Assembly (NCBI RefSeq): GCF_900110215.1
Contig: NZ_FOCX01000011.1
Span: forward strand, 62,001 to 126,000
Origin: Halorientalis persicus
GTDB taxonomy: Archaea; Halobacteriota; Halobacteria; Halobacteriales; Haloarculaceae
Length of the DNA stretch: 64,000 nt
Direction of reading: 5' to 3'
Shown here: positions 9,048-17,696 of the stretch, piece after piece
Layout of the letters: each line of letters opens with the position of its first letter
How positions within the stretch are numbered: the stretch's first letter is position 1
Translations under genes and position numbers: made by a program
The notes under the pieces: generated by a model
What the model was told of the DNA's origin: nothing
Database searches by the model: none
What the model saw: only the letters and a program-made list of their open reading frames with translations

Positions 9048-9761
9048 CTACTCCCCGGCCCACTCCACGGTCGGCAGGTCGTCGACCCACTCGACGCTGC
9101 CGAGGTGGTCGCCGACCAGCGCGTCCTCGATGCGCATGATGATCGCGACGGGATCGACCTCGCCACCGGCCCGCTCGATGCTCCCGACGGTGTCGGGGTC
9201 GAAGGGCACGTCGAGGGCGTCGTAGACGGGTTCGAGGACCGACCCGATCTCGTCGTGGCCGTCGACCACGACGACCCCGGCGACCAGCGCCGCGTCGCCG
9301 GTGACCCGCTGGGCGATGCCACAGACCTTGCCGCCGGCGGCCTGCAGCGAGTAACTCCCCGGGCAGAAAGCGTTCTCGGGCTCGCCGCGTTCGGCGTCGA
9401 CGCCGATCTCGCGGAGCGCGTCGCGCACGTCGACGCGGACGGCCGCGTAGCGCTCGTCGACCCCCTGGCGCTCGTCGTCCTCGACGGGTTCGATCCGCGC
9501 GAAGGCGATGGTGTCGCCGGTGTAGGCGACCGGGCGGCCGCCGACCCGGCGCTCGCAGACGGGAAACTCCCGCTCGCGGGCGGCGGCGACGGCTGCCTCG
9601 TACCCCTCGCTGTTGGTGTCCCGGGGGCCGAAGGCGACCTGTCGGTGGGGCCGCCAGACCCGGACCGCGGGCTCGTCGGCGGTGCCCGCGTGTTCGATGA
9701 GGAACTGGGTGACTGCCCGGTCGGCCTCGGCGTCCTCGCCCCGTCCCCGGACCACTCGCAT
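9048..9761 (-). CDS. Lipoate-protein ligase A family protein (biotin/lipoate transferase fold)
   Basis: 237 residues of the BPL/LPL catalytic fold: 'RVWRPHRQVAFGPRD', the glycine-rich 'RRVGGRPVAYTGDT', and 'SYSLQAAGGKVCGIAQR' with the conserved Lys that contacts the lipoyl-adenylate. It probably transfers lipoate or octanoate to E2 or GcvH subunits. No lipoylated target gene is nearby. No separate C-terminal accessory domain is present, which matches small archaeal LplA-N proteins or LipM-like octanoyltransferases, so the exact reaction is open. Confidence 0.75.
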   Translation of the reverse strand: MRVVRGRGEDAEADRAVTQFLIEHAGTADEPAVRVWRPHRQVAFGPRDTNSEGYEAAVAAAREREFPVCERRVGGRPVAYTGDTIAFARIEPVEDDERQGVDERYAAVRVDVRDALREIGVDAERGEPENAFCPGSYSLQAAGGKVCGIAQRVTGDAALVAGVVVVDGHDEIGSVLEPVYDALDVPFDPDTVGSIERAGGEVDPVAIIMRIEDALVGDHLGSVEWVDDLPTVEWAGE

Positions 9762-9844
9762 ATCTCGGACAGGGGGACCGCCGAATAAGGACCTGACGGC
9801 TCGTTCCCGACGGGTTGACGTGTGCCCCGCCCGTCCCTCCGGTG

Positions 9845-10768
9845 ATGGCCGTCACGCTCGACGCCGCACTGCTGGATCGGTACCCCCGCTTTTCCCTGTA
9901 CAACTCGCCGTACGCCGCCCACGATGCGGGCGCGGCCGTCGACCTCTATCCCGAGGTGGCGATCGGCGGCGACGACGACCGGGACCCAGCGGACGGCGGC
10001 CCCGCTCCCTCGCCGGTCGCCGGCGAGGTGCTGGATACCCGAACCGTCGACGCGCCGTCGAAACCCTACGCCGTCGAGCACGACCACCTGCTCCTCGTGG
10101 ACACGGGCGAGCACGTCGCTCGCCTCCTCCACGTCGACCCCGCCGTCGCGGCCGGCGACCGGATCGCAGTCGGTGACTCGCTCGGCCGACTGATCCGCTC
10201 TGGATTCTTCGCCCCCTGGGTCGACGACCACGTTCATCTGGGATTTCGCTCGCCCGACGCCAACCACTACCGTGCGTCGGGGTCGCTCCCGCTGGACCTG
10301 GGGGTCGACGTGGCCCCGGTCCGCTGGGACGGGACCGGGACCGTCGTCGAGACCGGCGAGAGCTACGCCGTGCTGGACGCGCCGGACCATCCCAATCCAG
10401 GGGCGGCGTTCGCCGGTGTGGCCGCGACCGTCGACGGAAGCGAGCGCGTGCTCGACGGTGGGCTCCCTCACTACGACGGTGGTGGCGTCCTCGGCGGTGG
10501 GTTGGGGCCGGTCACGGTCCTCGGCCAGCGAGTCGGCACGAGCGACGGGCGGACTGTCGCGTGGGCGGACGTGACCGTGCGGGCGGACGTTCCCGCGAGC
10601 GAAGCGAGTGGGAACTCGGAAGACGGGCACGGCCCGTCTTCCGGTGGGGGGCCGATCACGGGGTTGTCGCTGTTCTGCGGTCGCGACGCACTGGGTGTCA
10701 AACTCGTCTGTCCGGACCGGGAGTTCGCGGTCGGGGACGAGGTGGTCGTCGATGTGGCCACTGAGTGA
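9845..10768 (+). CDS. Hypothetical protein with an M23-peptidase-like / barrel-sandwich core
   Basis: 307 residues. The middle contains 'SPVAGEV', 'VEHDHLLLVDTGEHVARLLHVDP', 'GDRIAVGDSLGRL' and 'WVDDHVHLGF', the order seen in duplicated-hybrid-motif (LytM/M23) domains, including the HxH-like end. The usual first zinc ligands (HxxxD) are not clear, so catalytic activity is doubtful. I chose the ATG of MAVTLDAAL. A perfect-stem hairpin pair sits inside the coding region at about 10587-10650, coding for the Ser/Gly-rich stretch 'ASEASGNSEDGHGPSS', and looks like a repeat inserted into a linker. Confidence 0.55.
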   Translation: MAVTLDAALLDRYPRFSLYNSPYAAHDAGAAVDLYPEVAIGGDDDRDPADGGPAPSPVAGEVLDTRTVDAPSKPYAVEHDHLLLVDTGEHVARLLHVDPAVAAGDRIAVGDSLGRLIRSGFFAPWVDDHVHLGFRSPDANHYRASGSLPLDLGVDVAPVRWDGTGTVVETGESYAVLDAPDHPNPGAAFAGVAATVDGSERVLDGGLPHYDGGGVLGGGLGPVTVLGQRVGTSDGRTVAWADVTVRADVPASEASGNSEDGHGPSSGGGPITGLSLFCGRDALGVKLVCPDREFAVGDEVVVDVATE

Positions 10769-10836
10769 GATTCGGGGCTTCACGCGTCGAAAGAACCGGT
10801 GAGTAAAAGATGGGTGGGTGTACACGTATTGCACAC

Positions 10837-11280
10837 ATGGCCAACGACCTTCCGGAAGGCGCACCGGTGATGCTCCGGATGTCAGTCGAACGGGAGAACG
10901 GGTACCTCTCCTGGCTTGGGGTACAGATGGGGGACATCGAGTTCGGCGAGGCGAATCTGACGATTCCGTTCGACGAGCGGTTCACCGACAACGAGGCCGA
11001 GCCGCCGACCGTCCACGACGGCATCGTGACGACGCTGGTCGAACAGACCACGGAACTGGCGATCCGCACCACGATGCCCGACCCCGTCAACGACCGGGTC
11101 GACCTCCTGAGCACGACGGTGAACTTCCTCGACGAGGCGGCTCACGATCTGGAAGCCACCGCCAGCGTCGTCGACAGCGGCGACGGGTCGGCGGTCGCCG
11201 AGGCGTCCGTCGAGAGCCGCGATCCACAGGGCACGCCGGTGACCGTCGCCGCCGGCCAGGGCGTCTTCCGGACCGACTAG
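10837..11280 (+). CDS. PaaI-like hotdog thioesterase
   Basis: 147 residues of the hotdog fold: an N-terminal helix and 'GYLSWLGVQMGDIE', the central 'VHDGIVTTLVEQTTELAI' helix with the PaaI-type H-x-G pattern, and closing strands 'LEATASVVDSGDGSAVAEASV'. These hydrolyse acyl-CoA thioesters; aromatic acyl-CoA substrates are common for PaaI. I chose the ATG of MANDLPEG; GTAAAAGA at 10802-10809 is about 27 bp upstream and would serve a leaderless message. Its stop overlaps the end of the convergent nicotinamidase-like gene. Confidence 0.7.
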   Translation: MANDLPEGAPVMLRMSVERENGYLSWLGVQMGDIEFGEANLTIPFDERFTDNEAEPPTVHDGIVTTLVEQTTELAIRTTMPDPVNDRVDLLSTTVNFLDEAAHDLEATASVVDSGDGSAVAEASVESRDPQGTPVTVAAGQGVFRTD

Positions 11281-11849
11281 TCGAAGGCCACCGACGCCAG
11301 GGTCGTGACTTCGCCGAACAGCCAGTCGGCGTGGTCGATGGCGTACTCGTGGTGTTCCTCCTCGATGTATCCGATGGCATCTTCGACCAGTACCGGCCGG
11401 TAGTCCCGGAGCCCGGCACTGCCCGCGGTGTGGAGGACACAGACGTTGGCCAGCGTCCCGCAAAAGAGCAGGTCGTCGATCCCACGCGCCGAGAGCCAGC
11501 CGTCGAGTTCCGTCTCGTGGAACGCGTCGTAGGTGTGTTTTTCGACGACGTGGTCGTCGGATCGAACGGGCAGGTCCTCGACGATCTCGGCCTCCCAGGA
11601 CCCCTCGAGGACGTGTTCGCCCCACTGCTCGAACTCGTCGTAGTAGTGGGCGTCTTCGAACTGCTCGGGCGGGTGCACGTCCCGGGTGTAGATCACCTGG
11701 AGGCCGGCCTCGCGGGCCCGATCGATCAGGTCGCCGATGGGATCGATCACGGCCTCGCTCTCGGGCGCGTAGAGGCTTCCGTCGGGGTGACAGAAGCCGT
11801 TCTGCATATCCACCACTACCACTGCCGTCGAGTCGCTGTCGAAGTCCAT
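11277..11849 (-). CDS. Isochorismatase-family cysteine hydrolase, probable nicotinamidase
   Basis: 190 residues. The catalytic triad of the family is visible: Asp in VVVVDMQNGF, Lys in VVEKHTYDAF and Cys in ANVCVLHTA. A TRDVHP segment matches the Asp-x-His metal site that marks nicotinamidases, and 'WGEHVLEGSWEAEI' resembles the nicotinamidase W-x-x-H loop. It would deamidate nicotinamide to nicotinate. The neighbouring nicotinate phosphoribosyltransferase (14815-15963) would use the product, supporting the assignment. It is divergent from the lipoprotein genes. Confidence 0.75.
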   Translation of the reverse strand: MDFDSDSTAVVVVDMQNGFCHPDGSLYAPESEAVIDPIGDLIDRAREAGLQVIYTRDVHPPEQFEDAHYYDEFEQWGEHVLEGSWEAEIVEDLPVRSDDHVVEKHTYDAFHETELDGWLSARGIDDLLFCGTLANVCVLHTAGSAGLRDYRPVLVEDAIGYIEEEHHEYAIDHADWLFGEVTTLASVAFD

Positions 11850-11928
11850 GTGCGGGCGTACGGCTGTGCCGGAAAAACCCCTTTCCCCGGTCGGTTCACT
11901 TTTCCCCCGCCGAGTCCAGGGTCCGGGT

Positions 11929-13470
11929 ATGCGTGCCGCGCACGGACTGATACTGGCCGCCCTCCTCGTCCTCGCCGGCTGTAGCGGGGTGCCGGGCACT
12001 GGAACCGACGCGCCCGGAGCCACCGTCGCCGACACGGCGACCGACGGCGAGGCCGCCGAAGCGACTGCCGACACGGACGACGGATCGAACGGCACCGGAA
12101 CGCGGACTGGCACGGACGAGTCGGCCGACCCCGACGATGGGTCGACGACGCCAGCCGATCCGGCCACCGACCGAATCGGCTGGGAGGACGGCTACTGGGC
12201 CAACGAGTCGCTGTCGGTGACCAACGGCGACGGCCTGAACGAGAGCGAACTCGACGCCGTGGTCGCCCGCTCGATGGCCCGTGTCGAGGTCATCCGGGAT
12301 CGGGAGTTCCGCGAGTCGGTCCCCGTCGAGATTATCTCCCGGGCCGAGTTCAGATCGGAGAGCCGGCCCGATCTGACGCCCTCACTGCGAACGTTCGACA
12401 ACGCGAAGTTCGAGGCGCTGTTTTTCGTCGGGGAGGACCGCTCCTCGATCCGGGTCCAGCGGGCCAACCAGGGCGAGAACGTGTTGGGGTACTTCGATCC
12501 CCGCAACGACACGATCAAACTGATCGCCGAGAGCGGCCAGCCCCAACTGCGCGACGAACGCACCCTGGGCCACGAACTCGTCCACGCGATGCAGGATCAG
12601 TACCACAATCTCTCAGCCATCACCGGCGAGACCCGGGACGAGAACAACGCGCAGTCGTCGCTGATCGAGGGCGAGGCCCGGACGGTCGGGCTAGAGTATC
12701 GGGGGCGCTGTGGCGGTGAGTGGGACTGTGTCTCTGCGCCCGGTAGCCAGCCGTCGCTGTCGGACATCCACACCGGCATCTACCTGCTGAACTTCTTCCC
12801 GTATGCCGACGGGCCCGGGCTGATCAGCCACCTCCGCGAACAGGGCGGCTGGGACGCCGTCGACGCGGCGTTCGGCGACCCGCCCGAGAGCGCCGAACAG
12901 GCCATCTACCCCAACAAGTACACGCCACCCCGTGACTCGCCCGACCAGGTTTCGCTGAACGACACGGCGACCGACGGCTGGACGCGGGTCCGACCGGAGT
13001 CGCCGGTCGGCGGAATCGACCGCGCCGACTACGGTCGGCTGGGCCAGTCCGGGCTGAGTGCGATGTTCGCGTACACGGTACTCGACGGAACCGCCGACGC
13101 GCTCCTCCCGCCGCGTTCGGTGACTTCGCCCGATCCGTCCGATCCGCTGAACTACGACTTTACCGTCACCGACGGCTGGGCGGGCGACCGGCTCCACGTC
13201 TACGAGAACGCCGAGGCCGGCACGAACGAGACCGCCTACGTCTGGCGACTGGGCTGGGACTCGGCCACCCACGCCCGGGAGTTCGCCGACGGCTACCGCG
13301 AACTGCTGGCGTACAACGGCGCGACCCCTGCCGACGGCCGCGAGACCGTCTGGACCATCCCCCAGAACGATACCTTCGGTGACGCCTTCCGGGTGACCCG
13401 CGAGGACGACACCGTGACGATCGTGAACGCGCCGACGGTCGGCGAGTTGAACGCGGTGCACGGGTCGTGA
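11929..13470 (+). CDS. Hvo_1808-type surface lipoprotein with a gluzincin-like motif
   Basis: 513 residues. The N-terminus is a lipoprotein signal (hydrophobic stretch and lipobox LAGCSG, Cys at residue 19), followed by a ~65-residue Thr/Asp-rich linker likely to be glycosylated outside the cell. The core, from 'RIGWEDGYW', matches the haloarchaeal Hvo_1808 surface proteins as I recall them. A zinc-protease-like HELVHAMQDQ (about residue 220) is followed 30 residues later by 'IEGEAR', a plausible third Glu ligand. The protein is therefore probably a cell-surface metalloprotease or a relative that has lost activity. It is coupled to a paralogue directly downstream (GTGA overlap). Confidence 0.75.
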   Translation: MRAAHGLILAALLVLAGCSGVPGTGTDAPGATVADTATDGEAAEATADTDDGSNGTGTRTGTDESADPDDGSTTPADPATDRIGWEDGYWANESLSVTNGDGLNESELDAVVARSMARVEVIRDREFRESVPVEIISRAEFRSESRPDLTPSLRTFDNAKFEALFFVGEDRSSIRVQRANQGENVLGYFDPRNDTIKLIAESGQPQLRDERTLGHELVHAMQDQYHNLSAITGETRDENNAQSSLIEGEARTVGLEYRGRCGGEWDCVSAPGSQPSLSDIHTGIYLLNFFPYADGPGLISHLREQGGWDAVDAAFGDPPESAEQAIYPNKYTPPRDSPDQVSLNDTATDGWTRVRPESPVGGIDRADYGRLGQSGLSAMFAYTVLDGTADALLPPRSVTSPDPSDPLNYDFTVTDGWAGDRLHVYENAEAGTNETAYVWRLGWDSATHAREFADGYRELLAYNGATPADGRETVWTIPQNDTFGDAFRVTREDDTVTIVNAPTVGELNAVHGS

Positions 13471-14783
13471 AGCGGACGCTCGCCGCGCTGGCCCTGCTCG
13501 CACTCGTCGCGCTGGCGGGCTGTAACGCGCCAATCGACGACGGTGGCCGGCCGGATCCGGTCTTCGACCGGCTCGGCTGGGAGGCCGGTCACTGGTACGA
13601 CGACCCGGTCTCCGTCACCGCCGAGGACGGGCTGAACGGGAGCGAACGCGAGGTCGTCGTCGCCCGCGCGATGGCCCGGATCGAACACCTCCGGGGCAAG
13701 GAGTTCACCGAGTCGGTGCCCGTCGAGGTCATCTCTCGACAGGAGTACCGTGACCGCTACGGCGGTGGCGGCGGCCGCGACCGATTCGGCGACCAGCTCT
13801 ACGAGGCGCTCTTGCTCGTGGGTGAGAACACCTCGACCGCCGACGACCGCGGACAGGCGCTGGACGCCTCCGTCCAGGGCTTCTACTCGAGTCGTACCGG
13901 CGAGATCGTCCTCGTCAGCGACTCGGCGACGCCTACCGTCGACCGGTCGACGCTGGTCCACGAACTCGTCCACGCGATGCAGGACCAGCAACTCTCGCTG
14001 GGCACCGCGACCGAGACCCAGGACGCCCGCCGGGCGCAGTCGAGCGTGATCGAGGGCGAGGCCAACACCCTCCAGCGGATGTACGCCGACCGCTGTGGTG
14101 AGGACTGGGACTGTCTCGACCGTCCGACTCGACAGGGAAGCGGCGGCGGTGGGAGCGACGACCTCAACGTCGGCCTGTTCCTGACGATCTACGCCCCCTA
14201 CGCGACCGGGCCGGAGTTCGTCGCGGCGATCCGCGACCGGGGCGGCTGGGCGGCCGTCGACGAACTCTACGAACAGTTCCCGATGAGTACGGAGCAGGTG
14301 ATCCACCCCGAGGCCTACCCCGACGAGCGTCCGAACGCGGTGACCGTCGCCGACCGCTCGAACGACGAGTGGCGACGGTACGATCGGGACCCGGCCGGCG
14401 ATACGGCGGGCGAAGCGGCGATCTACGCGATGCTGTGGGCCAACGGCGCTATCGACGTACAGGGTCGCGCGATCTACGACTACGAGAGCCGTTACTCCGC
14501 GGGCTGGGCGGGCGACCGGATCGTCCCCTACCGCAACGGCGACCGCGGTGGGTACGTCTGGGCGAGCGAGTGGGACACCACCGCCGACGCCCGGGAGTTC
14601 GTCCGGGCCTACCGGGCGATACTGTCCTCGCGGGCGAGCGAGCGGCCGGCACAGAACGTCTACGTCCTGCCCGAATCGGACCCGTTCGGTGACGCCTTCC
14701 GCGTGAGCAGGGACGGGCGTCGCGTCCGGATCGTCAACGGGCCGACCGTCGGCGCGCTCCCGGCCATCGGCGGCGACGAGTAG
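13467..14783 (+). CDS. Second Hvo_1808-type surface lipoprotein (tandem paralogue)
   Basis: 438 residues. It starts at a GTG overlapping the TGA of the preceding gene. The lipobox LAGCNA places the mature Cys near residue 19. The core repeats the upstream protein almost motif for motif: 'RLGWEAGHWYDDPVSV', 'ARAMARIEHLRGKEFTESVPVE', HELVHAMQDQ, 'VIEGEANTLQ' and the C-terminal 'DAFRVSRDGRRVRIVNGPTVG'. The long Thr/Asp linker of the first copy is missing. This is a tandem duplication followed by divergence. The next gene, nicotinate phosphoribosyltransferase, follows after only 31 bp and may be cotranscribed. Confidence 0.75.
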   Translation: MKRTLAALALLALVALAGCNAPIDDGGRPDPVFDRLGWEAGHWYDDPVSVTAEDGLNGSEREVVVARAMARIEHLRGKEFTESVPVEVISRQEYRDRYGGGGGRDRFGDQLYEALLLVGENTSTADDRGQALDASVQGFYSSRTGEIVLVSDSATPTVDRSTLVHELVHAMQDQQLSLGTATETQDARRAQSSVIEGEANTLQRMYADRCGEDWDCLDRPTRQGSGGGGSDDLNVGLFLTIYAPYATGPEFVAAIRDRGGWAAVDELYEQFPMSTEQVIHPEAYPDERPNAVTVADRSNDEWRRYDRDPAGDTAGEAAIYAMLWANGAIDVQGRAIYDYESRYSAGWAGDRIVPYRNGDRGGYVWASEWDTTADAREFVRAYRAILSSRASERPAQNVYVLPESDPFGDAFRVSRDGRRVRIVNGPTVGALPAIGGDE

Positions 14784-14814
14784 GTTTTTCGTCCGGGCGA
14801 CAGTATCTCCGGCA

Positions 14815-15963
14815 ATGCGTTCCTTCGACATCGTCGCACCCGAGGCCATCGCCGCGGGCCGCGCGACCGACGCCTACTTCGACCGGACCGTCGAGGCCCT
14901 CGACCACGCCGGGCGCAATCCCCACGTCGTCGCCGAGGTCACCGCAGACCAGTTCCCTACCGGCGAGTTCGAGGCGCTGGCCGGGGTCAAAGACACCGCC
15001 CACCTGCTCGAAGGCCTGCCCGTCGACGTGTACGCGCTCCGGGAAGGCCAACTGTTCGACGGCGGGCCGGTCTGTCGGATCGAAGGGTCCTATCGCGACT
15101 TCGCCGTCTACGAGACCGCGCTCCTGGGTTTTCTCTCCCACGCCTCGGCGGCCGCGACCAGCGCTCTGCGGGCAAAGCGGGCCGCCCCGGATTCGCAGGT
15201 CCTCAGCTTCGGGACCCGGCACGTCCATCCCTCGATCGCGGCGATGATCGAGCGCAGCGCCCTGATCGGCGGGATGGACGGCATCTCCAACGTGGCCGGG
15301 GGCGACGTGATCGGCCGCGAGGCCGGCGGCACGATTCCCCACGCACTGATGATCGCCTTCGGCAAGGGCAACCAGGAGGACGCCTGGCGGGCCTTCGACG
15401 AAGGGGTCGCGCCCGAGGTCCCACGGATCGCGCTCTGTGACACCTACAGCGACGAGACCGACGAAGCCGTCCGGGCCGCCGAGACCATCCCGGATCTGGA
15501 CGGCGTGCGGATCGACACGACCGGCTCCCGCCGGGGCGATTTCCGGCACATCCTCCGGGAAGTCCGCTGGGAATTGGACGCCCGCGGCCACGAGGACGTG
15601 GACGTGTTCGCCAGCGGCGGGATCACGCCCGAGACGATCCGCGAACTCCGGGACGTGGTCGACGGCTTCGGCGTGGGCAGTTACGTCAGCAACGCCGACC
15701 CCGTCGACTTCGCGCTGGACATCGTCGCGGTCGAAGGCGAACCCGCGGCCAAGCGGGGGAAACTCTCCGGCACGAAGCAGGTCTACCGGACGCCCGACGG
15801 CGGCCACCACGTCGGGCTGGCCGACCGCGAGGGGCCCGAGGACGGCGAGCCCTTGCTGGAGCCGTTGCTCGCGGACGGCGAGATCGTTCGCGAGTTCGAC
15901 GTGGACGCGGCGGCCTCGCGGGCGCTCGACGACGCCGAGCGGGTCGCGCTCGGCGCTCAGTAA
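14815..15963 (+). CDS. pncB: Nicotinate phosphoribosyltransferase
   Basis: 382 residues of the NAPRTase family: an N-terminal 'EVTADQFPTGEF', the 'FGTRHVHP' strand with the catalytic His loop, 'GGTIPHALMIAFG', 'RIDTTGSRRGD' and 'VFASGGITPETIRELRDVVDGFGVGS' forming the phosphate site. It joins nicotinate and PRPP to nicotinate mononucleotide in NAD salvage. A TTTTTCG box lies ~25 bp before the ATG, so it may also have its own promoter. Its last codon region overlaps the end of the convergent CBS gene by 7 bp. Confidence 0.85.
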   Translation: MRSFDIVAPEAIAAGRATDAYFDRTVEALDHAGRNPHVVAEVTADQFPTGEFEALAGVKDTAHLLEGLPVDVYALREGQLFDGGPVCRIEGSYRDFAVYETALLGFLSHASAAATSALRAKRAAPDSQVLSFGTRHVHPSIAAMIERSALIGGMDGISNVAGGDVIGREAGGTIPHALMIAFGKGNQEDAWRAFDEGVAPEVPRIALCDTYSDETDEAVRAAETIPDLDGVRIDTTGSRRGDFRHILREVRWELDARGHEDVDVFASGGITPETIRELRDVVDGFGVGSYVSNADPVDFALDIVAVEGEPAAKRGKLSGTKQVYRTPDGGHHVGLADREGPEDGEPLLEPLLADGEIVREFDVDAAASRALDDAERVALGAQ

Positions 15964-16376
15964 GTGGGCGACTCGGCCTCGACGACGCGGCTGAGATTCC
16001 CCAGTTCGGCGACGAGCAACACGATCAGGTCGTCCATCGTGACGATGCCGACCAGCTTGTCGTCGTCGACGACCGGGAGCCGTCGCACGGCGTGTTCGGC
16101 CATCGCGTTCGTCGCGGTCAGGATACCTTCGTCGGCCTCGACGGTCACCGGTGTCTCGGTCATGATCTCGGCCGCCGTCACCTCGTCGGGCGCGTGACCC
16201 GCCGCCAGCACCTTCACGGCGAGGTCGCGGTCGGTGACGATCCCGACCGGTTCCATGTCCGTCTCGACGACGATGCTCCCGACGCCGACTTCCTCCATGC
16301 GCAGGGCCAGCGCCTCCGCTGTGGTGTCCGGTCCGGCCGTTTCGATCCCCGTGGTCGCGATATCGCGGACTGTCAT
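15957..16376 (-). CDS. Two-CBS-domain protein
   Basis: 139 residues containing a tandem CBS pair and nothing else. Each unit shows the CBS hallmark: 'VGSIVVETDMEPVGIVTDRDL' and 'VRRLPVVDDDKLVGIVTMDDL'. CBS pairs bind adenosine nucleotides such as AMP, ATP or SAM and relay energy status to partners. No partner domain is fused here, so the partner is unknown. ATG start at 16376 with a CTATCTAGA-like AT-rich stretch ~15-25 bp upstream. Confidence 0.85.
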   Translation of the reverse strand: MTVRDIATTGIETAGPDTTAEALALRMEEVGVGSIVVETDMEPVGIVTDRDLAVKVLAAGHAPDEVTAAEIMTETPVTVEADEGILTATNAMAEHAVRRLPVVDDDKLVGIVTMDDLIVLLVAELGNLSRVVEAESPTY

Positions 16377-16457
16377 ATCGATCCCTCTATCTAGAACGAG
16401 AACTGCCAGCGGGCTAACTACGGCGGACGTTCCCAGTTCGCGGGAACGACGCCGGGG

Positions 16458-17063
16458 TCAGAACGTCAGTTCCTCCACCGAGCCTTCGGGCTCGCGCTCG
16501 CGGAAGACCCGGCCCTCGAAGAGGGTGACCATCGTGTCGTCGTCTTCCCAGGCACCCGGGGCGAACCCGGAGGTCCGACAGGCCCGGTCGAGGTACTCGG
16601 CGGCGCTCCAGCCGTTCTCCATGGGGACCGTGGGGTAGAGCCAGCCGCTCTCGGCTCCGCGCTCGACGGCGACGCCGTGGCGGCCCAGTTCGATGTCCGC
16701 GAGCGGGTCGTCGGTCAGGACGACGTTCCCGACGATACAGACCGACACCGAGATCGAGGAGAGTTCAGCGGTGTCGACGCCCGACCCACAGGAGTCCTCG
16801 CTGGCGGCGTCGATGGCCGCGTCGACCAGGGCCTCTCCGAGGTGGTCGTTCCAGTCGTAACTGCCGGCACAGCCCCGCAGCCGGCCCCGACCGTGGGTGT
16901 TTTCGAGTCGGACGAACGCCCCGGTCCGCAGGTAGAAGGCGTCGCGCATACTCCCGAGTTGTTCGCGTGTGCCGTTCTCCACGAACGACTCGACGGCGCT
17001 CCGGGCCAGCTCGACGGCTCGGACTCCGTCAGTTTGCGTGAGATTGCCCGCTGCCTCTGACAT
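16458..17063 (-). CDS. AMMECR1-domain protein
   Basis: 201 residues of the AMMECR1 (TIGR00296) family, showing the highly conserved LRGCAG motif (about residue 70), preceded by 'AFVRLENTHGRGRLRG', and the later 'WLYPTVPMENGWSAAEYLDRAC'. The function is not established; a proposed link to RNA or nucleotide metabolism is not testable here. I chose MSEAAGN; six further codons upstream are open but lie near the promoter. It is divergent from the RNase P RNA gene. Confidence 0.8.
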   Translation of the reverse strand: MSEAAGNLTQTDGVRAVELARSAVESFVENGTREQLGSMRDAFYLRTGAFVRLENTHGRGRLRGCAGSYDWNDHLGEALVDAAIDAASEDSCGSGVDTAELSSISVSVCIVGNVVLTDDPLADIELGRHGVAVERGAESGWLYPTVPMENGWSAAEYLDRACRTSGFAPGAWEDDDTMVTLFEGRVFREREPEGSVEELTF

Positions 17064-17150
17064 TGTCTTCCTTATGGGCACCGGCTCCTTGAAGATTCCT
17101 AAATTATCGTCCCTCCGAGATTCACCGTTAGAAGGGGTCCCGAGTCGACC

Positions 17151-17162
17151 GAACGCCTTAAT
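17151..17162 (+). promoter_or_regulatory. Probable TATA box for RNase P RNA
   Basis: GAACGCCTTAAT is the most AT-rich short stretch before the RNA and ends about 25 bp upstream of the predicted 5' end near 17186. The placement agrees with archaeal TATA spacing; the sequence itself is weak. Confidence 0.4.
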
Positions 17163-17185
17163 CCCGGGCGTCGTTTACGGTTCGA

Positions 17186-17615
17186 TGGCAGAGGGAGTCC
17201 GGCCACCGTGCCCCGGCCCGCATCCGCGCAAGGGGCATGAGGAAAGTCCCCCCACCGTTCGGGCAGGTGACCGGGCGCAAGCCCGGAGCGGGAGACCGCT
17301 GGCTCTGGAACAGAAACGACACCGCTCCGCGCGAGCGATGAGGCGTGCGAACCCCGACCGTAAGGGAGGGGGAGTTGACCCGCCGAGCGTAGCGGGGTTC
17401 GCGAGAACCCCGAATGGCAAACGGGCACCTCGTGCCCGCTCGCGAAAACGTGGTGGCGCTGCCACCACGCTGACCGCGGAGAACGGATGGAACGGCGAAT
17501 CCCCACCGGTGCAAGCCCGCGTCGTCAGGTAGCCCGGACACCGCCGGATTCGGCGACCTGGCGCGGGCGCGCAGCCGAATGCCGGATCGAACAGAAGGGG
17601 GCTTACTCCCCTCAG
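17186..17615 (+). ncRNA. rnpB: RNase P RNA
   Basis: The universally conserved CR-I core GAGGAAAGTCC is at about 17239-17249 and the CR-V core ACAGAAGGGGGCTTACT at 17591-17607; both belong to P4, the catalytic helix. Further features fit archaeal type A RNA: an 'ACAGAAACGACACCGCTCC' stretch (~17310), several GC-rich stems between, and P1 closing between GAGGGAGT (17191-17198) and ACTCCCCTC (17605-17613). The RNA cleaves the 5' leader of pre-tRNAs. No protein gene is convincing on either strand here; the long open frames over it are a side effect of high GC. Confidence 0.93.
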
Positions 17616-17696
17616 CCACTCGATTCCGTGAGCGACCGCCATCGAGAGTCGTGTTACCCACAATTGACTTGACGGTCGCACTCTACGGATCGATCG

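Noticed and set aside
8780-10864. Long minus-strand frame across the lipoate ligase and M23-like genes
   Set aside because: Pro/Arg/Ser-rich, no family signal, and it crosses two well-supported genes and their intergenic region.
13293-14849. Minus-strand frame opposite the second lipoprotein
   Set aside because: Val/Gly/Arg-rich product without motifs; the plus strand has a lipobox and conserved zinc motif.
17186-17615. Several protein-length frames on both strands of the RNase P RNA gene
   Set aside because: The RNA core motifs are unambiguous and none of the frames has a recognisable protein pattern.
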